Part shown: in pieces, positions 13,901 to 25,900 of the stretch
How positions within the stretch are numbered: the first letter of the stretch is position 1
How the letters are laid out: every line of letters begins with the position of its first letter
Source of the DNA: Telopea speciosissima
Lineage: Eukaryota; Streptophyta; Magnoliopsida; Proteales; Proteaceae
Length of the DNA stretch: 64,000 nucleotides
Assembly (NCBI RefSeq): GCF_018873765.1
Contig: NC_057916.1
Coordinates: forward strand, 12,521,501 to 12,585,500
Reading direction: 5' to 3'
The notes under the pieces: model-generated
The model's database searches: none
What the model was told of the DNA's origin: nothing
The model's input: only the letters and a program-made list of their open reading frames with translations
Translations under genes and position numbers: made by a program

Positions 13901-16900
13901 TTCGAATTCTGATCCTGTAAACTTATAAAAATATGATTAATATAATCAACCAATTGTAAAACCAGCCATAAAGGTAGTAATCAATGCATAAACCCATTCT
14001 TATATTTAGGCTAATGCCATTGCTGATGCAGGGAAGGGATTCTCCACAGCTAGTTGGTGTTAAGAAACAGGACTCAAGTGAACAGTGAAAAGAAAATGAC
14101 AGTTTAGGATCTGAAAACTAATTGATGTGGAAACCGAGGTTCAATAACCCTAATTGGATTCACTAATGGACCCCACAAGTATCAAACAGCTTAAATATAA
14201 GATGCGATGGCAATTCTGTAAATATGTGGAAGTTTAGGTACCCAATGGTAGAATTGTAAATCAACAGAAGTTTATAATTGGATGGCAGAATTGTAATTAT
14301 TCAGAACTCCCAAACAAAGCAATAGATTTGTAATGTGCTACTGGAAAGGGTAAACTAGGAAATAAAATAAAATTAAGGACAAAGGGGAATAAGGGAGAAA
14401 GAGAGGGGTATTAAGGAAAACTAAAAATAATAAAATAAAAGGAACAAAGAATCGTGGAAAAAGGAGGGTTGGAGAAGTCATCTTCTACCTCTAGCGCAAT
14501 CCGGAGGCAAAAAAACCCAAATACGATGGGTCTTCCTCCACAGCACCCTGATGGGGGCCAGATTTTGGGAGGTCACTCTACTTCAGTCCTATGAAACCCA
14601 AGTAACAATCTGGTGAAACAGCAGTCGTTGCATCAGATTTACACACCTGAAACTGCTTCTGGCGGTAAAGCTGAAATCAGGCCTGCAACTGGTACACTTG
14701 CTAACAAAAAAGGATGGCATGGGGGAAAGAAACTCCAGGGTTCTGATTGCCTATGAAAGCCCCACCTTGGATCTAGGTATTGAACCAGACAGAGCTCTGC
14801 CGAAGGAGTTCCGTCAAACTCTCTGTTACTCACTATTCTGCTAGCACAAAACCTGAGATTGGGAATATGATAGGAAGAATGGAAGGAGAAGAAGATATCA
14901 GAATAGGGGAGAAGAAAAGCACGCAAGGCTCATGGCAACCATCGGTTAACCTAAACAAAATTTCATTCCAAAACTCTCCATCTCTAATTGTGGGTCCAGC
15001 CAAGTATTTAAAAGGAAATCAACTCCTAATCCTAATTCTATCTTGAAACTAAAATAGAGTTCGACTCTATATGGGACTCAAACTGAACAGACTTCGACTC
15101 AACTCTACTTCTATCAACGGCTGAAATAAAGAAAATAAAATGATTTCTAATTTCTCCAATCCCTATCTGCATCACTAATCATATCAAAAGGATGTTTTAC
15201 CAAACTTTAACGGAGCGGTCTATAGGTGTTAATGAGAGCTGCAATTGAATGAAGAATGATCCCAAGTCCTCAGTGATGCAGTGCTGCTCCTAATGGGTTA
15301 AGGGGCTGTAATGTAGGTCTCTTAGATGTCAATAGTGAGAAGTATGGAGAATTAACTTAATTACCAACAAAGGTTAATGAATGGACTAGAACAGAAACAA
15401 AATTTGGCCAATCTATTGGGGCGTATTTATGGTGGATTGCGATAAAATAGAATAGCAATGGAAGAATTTTGAGAACTGAACTGAACCAGACAAACTGACC
15501 TGATCAATTGAGATGGTAGAAGCTGAAATCATTTTTATACTTGAATGAGATTGAGAGAAAGAAAAATGTTAGGTTTTGACTACCAAACCATGGCAGGACA
15601 CCCACTTTCTAGTCCCATACCACCATATTCCCTTAATAATAGAAACTTCTGATTAAAGGTGTGCATACCCTGCTGCTTAAGCTCTAGGTACATTATAAAC
15701 CTAACTTAATTTCCTATTCGTAACAGGGTTAAGCCCAGTAGAATATCCTAATTGAAACTAAAAGACAACAAAATCCTAATGTGACTTTTCTCTCAACTCC
15801 TATTCTGATTGCAAGTGAAACCAATAGATTTTACTCTCTAGTGTGATACATACAACAGCAGTTCAGCTTGTGTTTTCTTGGTTTTCCATGCAGTTAGAAA
15901 ATCCTTAAGTTCTTCCCTTTGTTAACTAAAAAAACTAACAACCAGAAAAGATATGAATGGGGTACGTCGAACATTTGCTACCAAATCATGGTTGGACAGA
16001 AATTTCCAGCTTTCATTGATAGAATCCTAATAACAAAAAACTGTTTCCAAGTTTCAGACTGAATAATAACAAAAAAGTTTTCCAAATTTTGTCAACTATT
16101 TGGGCATTAAACTTTTTTTTCTTCTTTTGTTAACTATTTGGACATTAAACTTTTGTCGCTCGTAAGTTTTAGCACTGATTTATCTCTAACAAATCAGACC
16201 TAAGGTTGTAAGGGGGGATTCCTTGTTGGTGATGCGAGTCAGATTTGTCAAAATGTGAACTGAGCAGGTTGGATTAGTTGTTGGACTATTTCTCTGAGGT
16301 TCACTGAGTCCTGCCCACCACTCAAGGGTGTACCCTCCAACAAATGTTGTTGGGGCTTGATAGGATTTTGTGGGACATTGTGAGGGAAAAATTCCTGGAG
16401 AATAGGAGTAGAAAGTCTTAAGGTGGTGTTTGTATGACTTTTGTTGGTTTCAACAGACATGGAAATCGAAAGGGCTTTTTGAATACTCACCTCACTCATC
16501 TTAACTTGACAAACACCCATCCCAACTACTTAGGTGGGCTGCACACTTCTGTTCCACCATTGCACTATATGTAGGGCCATAGTTGTCAAGGTGTTGCGTA
16601 GGCGCCTTGGGTCGCCTAGCCGCCTTGGGTCGCCTAGCCGCCTTGTCAACTACTATGTCTAGGGCCATATCTTTTGCCAAATCGTGAACGCTCACCTCTT
16701 CTTTCTCTTCCACTCAAGTTTGTTTTGGACTTGTTAAACAGTGAACAATAATAGAAGGGCTTTAACCTGGTATCAGTCCCCCTCTCATGGGGTCCTGACA
16801 TGGGTGGGCTAGAGACACTCCTAATCTATATTTTGCATGAAATGACTGCTCTCAGACTTGAACACATGCCTTGCCACTTACTGTTGCATAAATTATGACC

Positions 16901-19900
16901 CCTTTGTTAAACTGGGAACGATGGCATCATAAAAACATTCAGAACTCTGACATCTTTTTTTGTCTGTTTTCTACATTACTTGATTAAATCCTTGAGCCTA
17001 GCTGTCAAGTTGTCTAGTGTTTTACTGTGAGCTGTTTCTTGTAACGTCAAAAAGAATTCTTGAGTACTTCCTGAGTTTCCATGACTTTAGCAAAACACAA
17101 GAATCTTTGGTTTCTGGAGAAATGTCTTTTGTGAGCAGCACCAGAATAGAGCCACAGATAACAAAGGTCGGGGCCTAAACAACAGGTTGCAACATATCTT
17201 AACCCATTGGGTTGCCCCATTTTTCTATTGTTCCTGTGCCTATTCTCCTATGGCCTAAATGGTTACTTGATGCTTCTATGGTTGAAAACTCAGATCTAGA
17301 AGTACTTATCTTGGGGGTGGGGGTGGGGGTGGGGGTGGGGGGGGTGAAACTTGAGTTCCTGCAGCTGCATGGTGACATCTTTTGCTGGTCTATTTGTACA
17401 ACATGCTGCATTTGTTAATGCCGTGTTCTCTTATAAGAGTGTTGGAGGGTCCAAGCCAATACCTAAGGCTTTAAGTGGAGATAGCTCCTCAAGTGTATGA
17501 AGGCACCGAGGACCTGTACAAACCGATGTGGGACTATAACTCGATAACTCCCAACATCTCAACACTCCCCCTCATGTGTAGCTTTGGCCTTCTTGGCTCT
17601 ACATGTGTATAGACTACTTAGGGAGGATAAAAGGGACCTGTGCTCTGATATCAACCCAAAACCTTGAGGCTTTAAGTGGAGATAGCTCCTCAAGTATATG
17701 AAGGCACCAAGCACTTGAACAAACCGATGTGGGAATATAACTCTATAGCTCCCAACATCTCAACAAAGGGATTTGTGAATTTTGTTTACTTATTTGATCT
17801 CTTTAAATAATATGCAGGTTGATAAATTGAAAATATTAGCAGAATCTCTTGCTAACTCCATCTTGAAGGATGAAAAGCGCAGTTCAGATCACAGGTCTGA
17901 AATAGTATCTGACACTTTGTTGAATGTGTGTGTCTTCTCTCTTCTATTGAATCATGATCTTGTATTAGTCAAAGAGTAATGCTGTATTTAGCAAAAAGCA
18001 CATTATGTAGGATGCATCCATATTCCTGATTTGTACAAAATTTCCTTTATCATGTAATTTGTAACTGAAAATTTGTTTTTGTTTTACTTTTTCCTATGGT
18101 TACCAATTATATTCTTGATTTGTCCTAATAGCTTTGATTTGGGTTTCCCCTCATGTGATTGATACCTTCCAGTGTCTTGCATATTAATCACTAAGATCAT
18201 TAAAATGACTAGATTGGCCTCATTTCTAGGTAAGGTTTGAAGTTTTGGTCAAAACCTAGCTGAAACCCGGTTAAGTTTCGGCTGCAGGTTTCGACTATAA
18301 TTTTGAGATCCAAATGGCCAAATTAGGTCCTGCAACTTATGGGAAACCCTATTTTGGCGCTCTAAACATAGTGAAACCCTAAGATTGTAAAAAATTAAAA
18401 ACACACACACACACCCAAAATGGCATTTTGGCTTCGGACCCTAGGTTGGTAGTGTACGTTGTACGTTCTCTAATATAACCTATTTTACACAAAATTTAGT
18501 ACTGGAACACACATAATTCATCTGAATCTACTAAAAAATGCTTTAGGAATGGATAAATATAAAATTAGAAACTATTTCATAATTATCAAATGTTTTACAT
18601 GGTTCATTACAACCTTTCTGAAAAGTAAAGAATACAAGCAAGTTAGTTTGGACCCCTCTGACCATCCTAGATTCCTAGTACCATAGTTATCAAGGCGGGA
18701 AGGCGATCATTGTTTTTTAGAGGGAAAAAAGCAAGGCAACACTGCCATGGTGGCAAGGCGCCCGCCATGGCGCTCAAGGCGTCGAAGGCGATGCCTTGAT
18801 AACTATGCCTAGTACTACATCGAGTTCCTGGTAGGATCAAAACCACTAGCAGATTGTTGTTGCTGCTGAAGAAAGTTATCGTTCGACTGTATCACAAATG
18901 CTGGCCATGTCATAGTATGCCAGAAGAAACAGCCAAAGTCCTCAACAGCAGCTCTATTAAATCTGACTCTGTGAGCTAGATCGGCCTACAATGTCTAACA
19001 TATCAAAAACTGAAGGCGTTGCACTACTTATTTATCCTATTTTTTGCAAAACTTCATTTTTGGGAAAACTGATATACCTTCAACTTTGAATCTTGCAAAA
19101 AATTCCACAAATGCAACAAATCGTCGCTTTAGATGTTGCAATACTATCCAACATATTGTTCCACAAAGATATGGGAGTGATTTGGCAAAAAATTCAAAAA
19201 CTGAGATTTTCTAGGAAGTTTCCCTCTTTGGATCGAAAGTTTGAAACTATTGAAACTAGCTTATTCGGCCCATTTTGATCGAAACCATGGATTTTGTACA
19301 AAGGGTTTGTATAATTTCGGCCAAAACAATACGAAAACCAGAAAAATGGTTGAAAATTTTGCCAGAACTACGAAATTTTGACCAAAACTTGGTATTGGTA
19401 TCGCTCCTGGTTTCATTTTGATCTTTGTTGAAACTGAAAAATGTTGCGAAATTGTTCTAGGTTAATCATGCTTAACTTTGTATGTGGAGATAATTACCAT
19501 TATATGTGAGATGCATAATTTTCTTACTATAGATAAGCTTATAGCATGTCTTCAGTGTTACCTTTGTCCCCTGTTTTTATTGCCTTTATCTGCAATTTAT
19601 CTAAGAGATGCAATTTCTAGAGGGACATGGAAACTTCTAGGTACAGATGAGAAATAAGTATATATATCTATAACAAGATGTTCCAGCAGTAGAGCTTCCA
19701 CCACAATAACTCAAACAGTGAAGATAAATCTATCCCAAGTGGAAAGGTTAAGGGTATTCTTTTCATATTCTTGTAATGGCTGCTGAAAGGATCTCTCCTT
19801 CTCATCTCCATCTACCTACACATGGTGTAGAAAGGCATCCAAGCCTAACGTAACCTGACCCCATGTTCTAGTTTTGTCAATGCAAGTTGAGTGAGTTATA

Positions 19901-22900
19901 TTCAAGTTTGGAATTGTCATAGTTGGCAAGGTGTCGCCTAGGCAATAAGGCACCCAGACCAGGAAAAGGGGAAAAGGGGAAAAGGGGGGAAGAAGAAGAA
20001 AAGTGAAAAAGGGGAAAAAAAAATTAGAAAACATACTAGGAACTACAATCAACGTACAGAAGGGTGCATATTAATGGTGCTCGATTCCTTGGTCTTACCT
20101 AAGCTCCTGGAATCGCAATGGCTCACCTTGGTGTCAAGATGACTTTGGTGTCTATGCACCGGTCCTGATCTGCTGTGGTCGGAGGTGTTGGCAGGCTCTT
20201 TGCTTTGTCCTTTCTTCATTTCTTTTGGAAAGCATGCCATCTCGTATCTCTTTTGGGAAACGTGGAATTGAGGTACATGCTTCTGTTTTTTTAAATAACT
20301 TGTTACTCTTACTCTCTTCTAAAATGTGAAAGAAAACAAAGATGATGGGCATCTGGCTCCCTTTTTGCCATTATTTTTATCTTTTATATAGTGTTGAGAA
20401 GTATACCATGATAGGGGGAGTGCCCCTATTGTGGTTGAGTCCATTATAGTTTCCTTTATTGTTTTATGTCTTTTATTGTTAGGAGTTACGAGTCAGTTTC
20501 CTAGTCTAAGTTAAGTGTTCTATTTTAGACTAGGTTTAGTTTCCTGTTCCTTTAATGGTTGTAATGGTTTTATTATAAATAACATACCTGAGGGAAGAAG
20601 CGAACTAATACAAACGGCTCCTCCCCTTGCAGCCACTCTTCTCCTCTTCACCTTCTCGTTTGATTCTGGTTTCTTAGTTTCTAACATGGTATCAGAGCTA
20701 GGCAACCAGTGACTGATTCTCTCCAAGATTTGCAGTTTTGAGAGTCGTTTCAAGCAGAAACCCTAGTTCATTGAAAGAAAAGAAGAACTAGGGTTTCCTG
20801 CTCGTTTTATCCTTGTTTATTTATTTATCTGGAAAATTTTCTGCAGTTATGTTGCTGTTTTTTCCTTCAATGAAGGTTGGAGAATGACAACTGCTGCCTT
20901 CATGAAGACTACTGCTGCCCTGGTTTTGAGATTGAGTCTGCCTGCTAGTGGAGATCGAAGTTCTTCCATCTTTGTTGAAGAGTCGAATCTGCTACTCTGG
21001 AGATCAGTTTGTTCTTTGGTTATATATTGGACTTCAAATCTATTCAGATTTGTGAAGTTTTTTCTACAGGTTTATATCCTGCTTATTCTTGGAGATTGAT
21101 CCAAATTTTATAGAGGTTATTGCATCGATTCTACCCAGAATTTTGAATCAGTTCTGTCCAGCATCTGGGAGATTGGAGATTCTGCACACTGGTTCTCCTT
21201 TTTTTGAAGATCGATCAAGTCTCTTCTTCCTTTGGAAATCACAGCTTAGTTCTGCCCCAAGTCTTGAAGATTGAAGCCTTTCTTTTATTCCAAATCAGAT
21301 CTGTTTTTTTTCCCTACTTATTTCAGATCTGATCATTGGAGTTTGTTGATCGATTGAAGACGGTTGAAGATTGATATGTTGCATTGGTTTTCTCCAAGTG
21401 CTGCTGTTATCGATTGATTTGTTTGCAATCGATTTGCTCCTGCTGTTGCATCTTGGAATCGATTTGTTAGTCTCCTATTGGTTGAAGGAGAAGGTTGAAG
21501 AAGATAGCGATTTGTTCTTGGAGTTCAGCGAGGGTTGAAGAAGATTTCCGCGAGCTACCATTTCCTATTGGATGCTTGATTTCCGCTGGATTTTCTCCTC
21601 TTGTTGACTTCCCCTTCTCCACGACTTTCTTATTTTTCCTTTAATTCACATATTTTCTCATATGCCCCTCTCTTTTTCTCTTATCAACCCAAGTTTACCC
21701 TTTGGCTTGGATGGTGTTTAAAAGTGGATTTCAACCAAATTCCGGCTTTGCCCTTACCTTTTGAAATTATTTACTCCTTGACCCTATGGCCCTTTTTGTT
21801 TCTTTCAAGGAATCTTATAATGTTCACCATATTTACCAAAATGCCATCCCTTTTCAACTTTGTGTTATTTACAATTCTGCCATTCCCCTTGCAATAATTC
21901 TAATTCCCTTCATATCCCATACCCTTGGTATTTACCCATAACACCTTTGGAAATTTCTATTAAATTATAGTTTTGCAATTCCTTCCTTTTTATTTACCCA
22001 TAGCACCTTTGGAAAATTGTGGAAAATTACACTTTGCCATTATCCCTTACATCATCTCCATTATTTGTCCCTATCTACATTATTTGTCCCTACGGGCTAC
22101 TGTTCAAGACTGGTGTAGCATTTATTTTTTTCTATTCTTAAAGGTCCAAGCTGGAGCCTTTCTTTTGATATCTGTATACTCTAGCTTGAGGGGGAGTGTC
22201 CCTATTGTGGTTGAGTCCATTGTGGTTTCCTTTATTGTTTTATGTCTTTTATTGTTAGGAGTTACGAGTCAGTTTCCTAGTCTAAGTTAACTTTCCTATT
22301 TTGGACTAGGTTTAGTTTCCTTTTCCTTTTATGGTTGTAATGGTTTTATTATAAATAACATACTTGAGGGAGGAAACGAACTAATACAAACGGCTCCTCC
22401 CCTTGCAGTCACTCTTCTACTCTTCACCTTCTCATTTGATTCTGGTTTCTTAGTTTCTAACATATAGTTTTTGTATTTTCCAGAATCTGTTGTAATGACA
22501 TAAATGCCCTTGAAGCTTATTATATATCTGTATGTCTATGTACACTTGCTGCTCCAAAGTTAAAACTTCTCTCCGTGCTCCTACTCCAACTCACGCTATA
22601 GTTACTAAGACTAATCTGCCATGTTGCAGCCATGTATTCTTGAACTTTCGAATAATTTTATTGTCTATATATTTGATCGGTTGCAATTTTGAAAAATTCC
22701 TCACTACTATCAAGATAATTTTTCTATCCTCTATATCCTCTCCTTGAAAACGATGGATGGTCTTTCATCACCTGGAGGTTTCTTATGATTTTACTCCATA
22801 TTCTAAACAGGCACCAGAAAGAAGAGGCTCTTAACTTTCGTGTGGCAAAAGCCAATGAAGTTAGTGAACTTGAGAAGGTATGGTACTTCCAGATTTCTTG

Positions 22901-25900
22901 TTCTTTGCTCAATTGCTCTTGTTGGATAACTGTTGCAGGACTACTTGAAAGTTGAAACCAGTTGAGGTTTGCCTTTAGAAAGTGATTTTAAGAAACAGAA
23001 GTCAGCTGTGGTGTTCTTTAAAAAACTCAAATAAATCAAGGGCATGTCTCTATGCCATGATGGCTGATGCCACCTAGATTACACCATGAAAAACTGCCAA
23101 AATATTTAGAAAAACAGAGTACCACAGCTTTTAGTTGTAGCAGGCCATTAGTTGGTGATGTAGATAACACTTCAAGCAGTAGGAAACCCTAGTTCTTCAT
23201 TGTATCATCAGCTAGGGTTTCAGTAAGAATAGATGCAACATTGGTTGTTATTGACCAAACAAAAGAGAATACCAAAGAGGACTCTCAAAACCGAAAATCT
23301 ATAATGCCACCAGATGTTTAATGCTCTGATACCATGAAACAATATCAATACATTAAAGATCATCAGTAACAATAGGGAAGAAGAAGAAGAGACACTGATA
23401 GAGAGAAGGAAGTGGAGAGAACTTGCCCACGATTTGTGTTTAAACAATACTAAAACCGTGGGCCTCATATTGTATTTATAATAACTAAGCAATACAATAA
23501 TCGAATTAAAGAATAAAGTACCAAGAGTGCCCCTCACTAACTAAGCTAACAATTAACAATAGAAAAAAAATAAACTGTGGGCCTAATACATAGACTAGCA
23601 CTTAACAAAACCCACTGAAAATTCACAGGGATGCTCCTGCACCACCTGGTCACCAAAATAGTTGAGGGCTTTGTTTTTTTTCATTAGACATTTTGTCCAA
23701 CTACTTTTAGTAATTTAGTCAAGTATTTATTCATGGATTGAGTGGACGGACCTTGGCGCAACGGTAAGGTTGCTCCATAGTGACCTAGTGGTCGAAGGTT
23801 CGAGTTGGGATTCAGGAAACTGCCTCTCCGCAAAGTGGGGGTAAGGTTGCATACATTATGACCCTCCCCAGATCTCGCAGTGGCGGGAGCCTCGTGCATT
23901 GGGTCCGCCCTTTTATTCATGGATTTGATAGCGTTGCTTTTATGAAGGGTATTAATCAAATTAACTGGACATAAATGTGTTAGTCGTAAGTATATGTATG
24001 TATGTCAGTATGTATGTGTAGAATGATGGATATATTTCTTCAAAAAAGATGCCTTTCTTATGGCTAATAATAGATATAAATTCTCTTGAAAATTTATTAG
24101 CTCGAATATCTAAGAATTATTACTTGCAATCCGGGAACCAATATAGTTTCTCAAAATATTATAAAATGTACAAGATTACTTGTTTATAGAATATTGATTA
24201 TAGGGGGGCATGTGGTAAAAGGGATATATAAACTATCACCGTCTGAGAATCCAACATGTATTATGTGGCAATCATTGATTTCTCAGCTGAAAATTTTAGG
24301 TAAGCCTTTATTTTTCGTCTCCCTTTTCCAGGAATTAGCGGTTGAGATTGCAAAACTTGAGAAGCAAAGAGATGACCTTGAAGCTGAATTGAAGAAGGTA
24401 AATTTCTGGTCTTCACTTCATTTATTTTCAATTGTTTACCTTTTTTAGTACAACTGTACAAGAGTTATTTTGGAGACTGGTTTCTATTATTCAGTGTTCC
24501 ATTTAAACCATATCTAGTTACGTTCGCTCTGATTGTTGTCTTGACTGCTTTCAACTTTGACATTCGATTAGGCTCATCAAATAACTTCTTTTGATATCCC
24601 ATTAGTGTTATGATAGTTCTGCTATTACCCCCTTTTTAATTAGCTTACCGCTGCAGGCTGCACCACCTATACTTGTGGCCCAAGAGGGTACAGATTTACA
24701 GGGTGTTAAACAGTCTGGTTTCAGTTAAACGGTCCGGTTTGGTTCGGTTTGCTTCAGCATGCTTAGGGGTAGAAACCGAAACCAAACTGTTCAACTAAAC
24801 AGTTTCAAAAACAAAACCTGAATCGTTTACTAAACGGTTTCGGATTAAACGGTTTTATTAGGTTTATTGTAATTTTTATTCAAATGGCTTCTTTCCCTTT
24901 TAATTTTCTATTAGATGGATGTAAACTTAACATTGAATTGAATTGTTTATTGTTATATGTTTTCTTTTAATAATTGTAAGGTTGTAGCTGTTTCTATGTT
25001 TTAATGATTGTAAGGTTGGAGTTGTTTATTCTAATCATGAATGACTTAACTCACTATGTATCTATTAATCAGTTTTAAAAGGTTTACCGTTGGTTTTGGT
25101 TTAAACGGCTCGATTTCGGTTTGGTTTTGACACCCTTCATTTACTACCATGGGAGTGAGGGATACACCTTAGCTCTTACATGAGAAGGGGAGAGGGGTAA
25201 GGATAAACCCGCCAGCACAAATGGTTTCATTATGAATCATTGCTTCATTTGATATCTGAAACTGTTTATCAACTCTTATCCAGCACAAATGGATTCATTA
25301 TTAGTTGTGTAACAGATTCATTGATTGTGCTATTCCAAAATGAGGGACTCTAATGCTACTATTCCTTAAGGTGGTTTACCTTGTACGAGGACAAAGTGGC
25401 TCTAAAATTCCAGGTTAATGAGAAAATATGTTAAAGCTTAAAAGTGTTGAAAAATATTAGAACTGGGTAGATATTGAAATTCTTAGAGAGTGAAAAATAA
25501 AAAGCTATGTTCAGCACATTGGATCAGACTGTGAATCTGATGATCCAAGTATTCGGTCAGAAATTGCTTTTACAATATCCAAATCTTGATGATCTTGCAA
25601 CAAAGAAAGGAAATGAGACATCTATGCATAAGTTGAACATTAAGAGTAAAACAACCATGACGAGTGGCAGTGCTGGTGTTCACTCTGGCAGAGTGATGCA
25701 GAAGCCAAGCTGTTTGGCCAGAATTACAAGAAGGGGACTCATGGGAGAAGAGCTGGTTCACTTCACCAACTGGTGGACCAACCCACTAGGCCATGGGGCC
25801 AACCAACTTTAAGTTGGGCCAGCCCAATAGGGCTGGGAGTTGCTGGGTCTCTCAAACCTAGAATCGTGGGGGTATACTTGTCAATTTATTGACAAGAATT

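Larger units (their letters stand above)
8412..13923 (+). mobile_element. Ty1/copia LTR retrotransposon, nearly full length, inactivated
   Basis: Two LTRs of about 205 bp flank an internal region with gag, protease, integrase, reverse transcriptase and RNase H in copia order. The 5' LTR is followed directly by a tRNA-Met-type primer-binding site, and the 3' LTR is preceded by TTGAGGGGGAG. The flanking pentamers are GATAA on the left and TATAA on the right, an imperfect match to a 5-bp target duplication. The reading frame is broken by several stops and frameshifts. The element sits in the 10.6-kb intron of the coiled-coil gene in the sense orientation. Confidence 0.93.
20421..22462 (+). mobile_element. 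Non-autonomous LTR retrotransposon (LARD-like), no gag or pol
   Basis: Two LTRs of exactly equal length (266 bp) enclose a 1510-bp internal region. TGGTATCAGAGC follows the 5' LTR at 20687-20698, and TAGCTTGAGGGGGAG precedes the 3' LTR. The LTRs differ at about 15 positions by eye. The internal DNA resembles a retrotransposon leader (repeated CTGCTG, GATTGAAG, GATCGATT words) and carries no retroviral domain in any frame. It depends on another element for movement. No 5-bp target duplication was found (GGGAG left, TATAG right). It lies in the intron between exons 17818 and 22811, sense orientation. Confidence 0.88.

Noticed and set aside
16501..16713. 70-codon minus-strand ORF with repeated KAARRPKA
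   Set aside because: The repeat is the MITE tandem 18-mer read as protein.
17450..17765. 5S-rRNA-containing Cassandra element
   Set aside because: No 5S-like promoter sequence is present in the terminal repeats, so it is another TRIM.
24657..24690. Possible exon after CTGCAG with the frame AAPPILVAQE
   Set aside because: The next donor gives the wrong phase, while joining 24397 directly to 30479 (ELKK then VNISL) is in frame.
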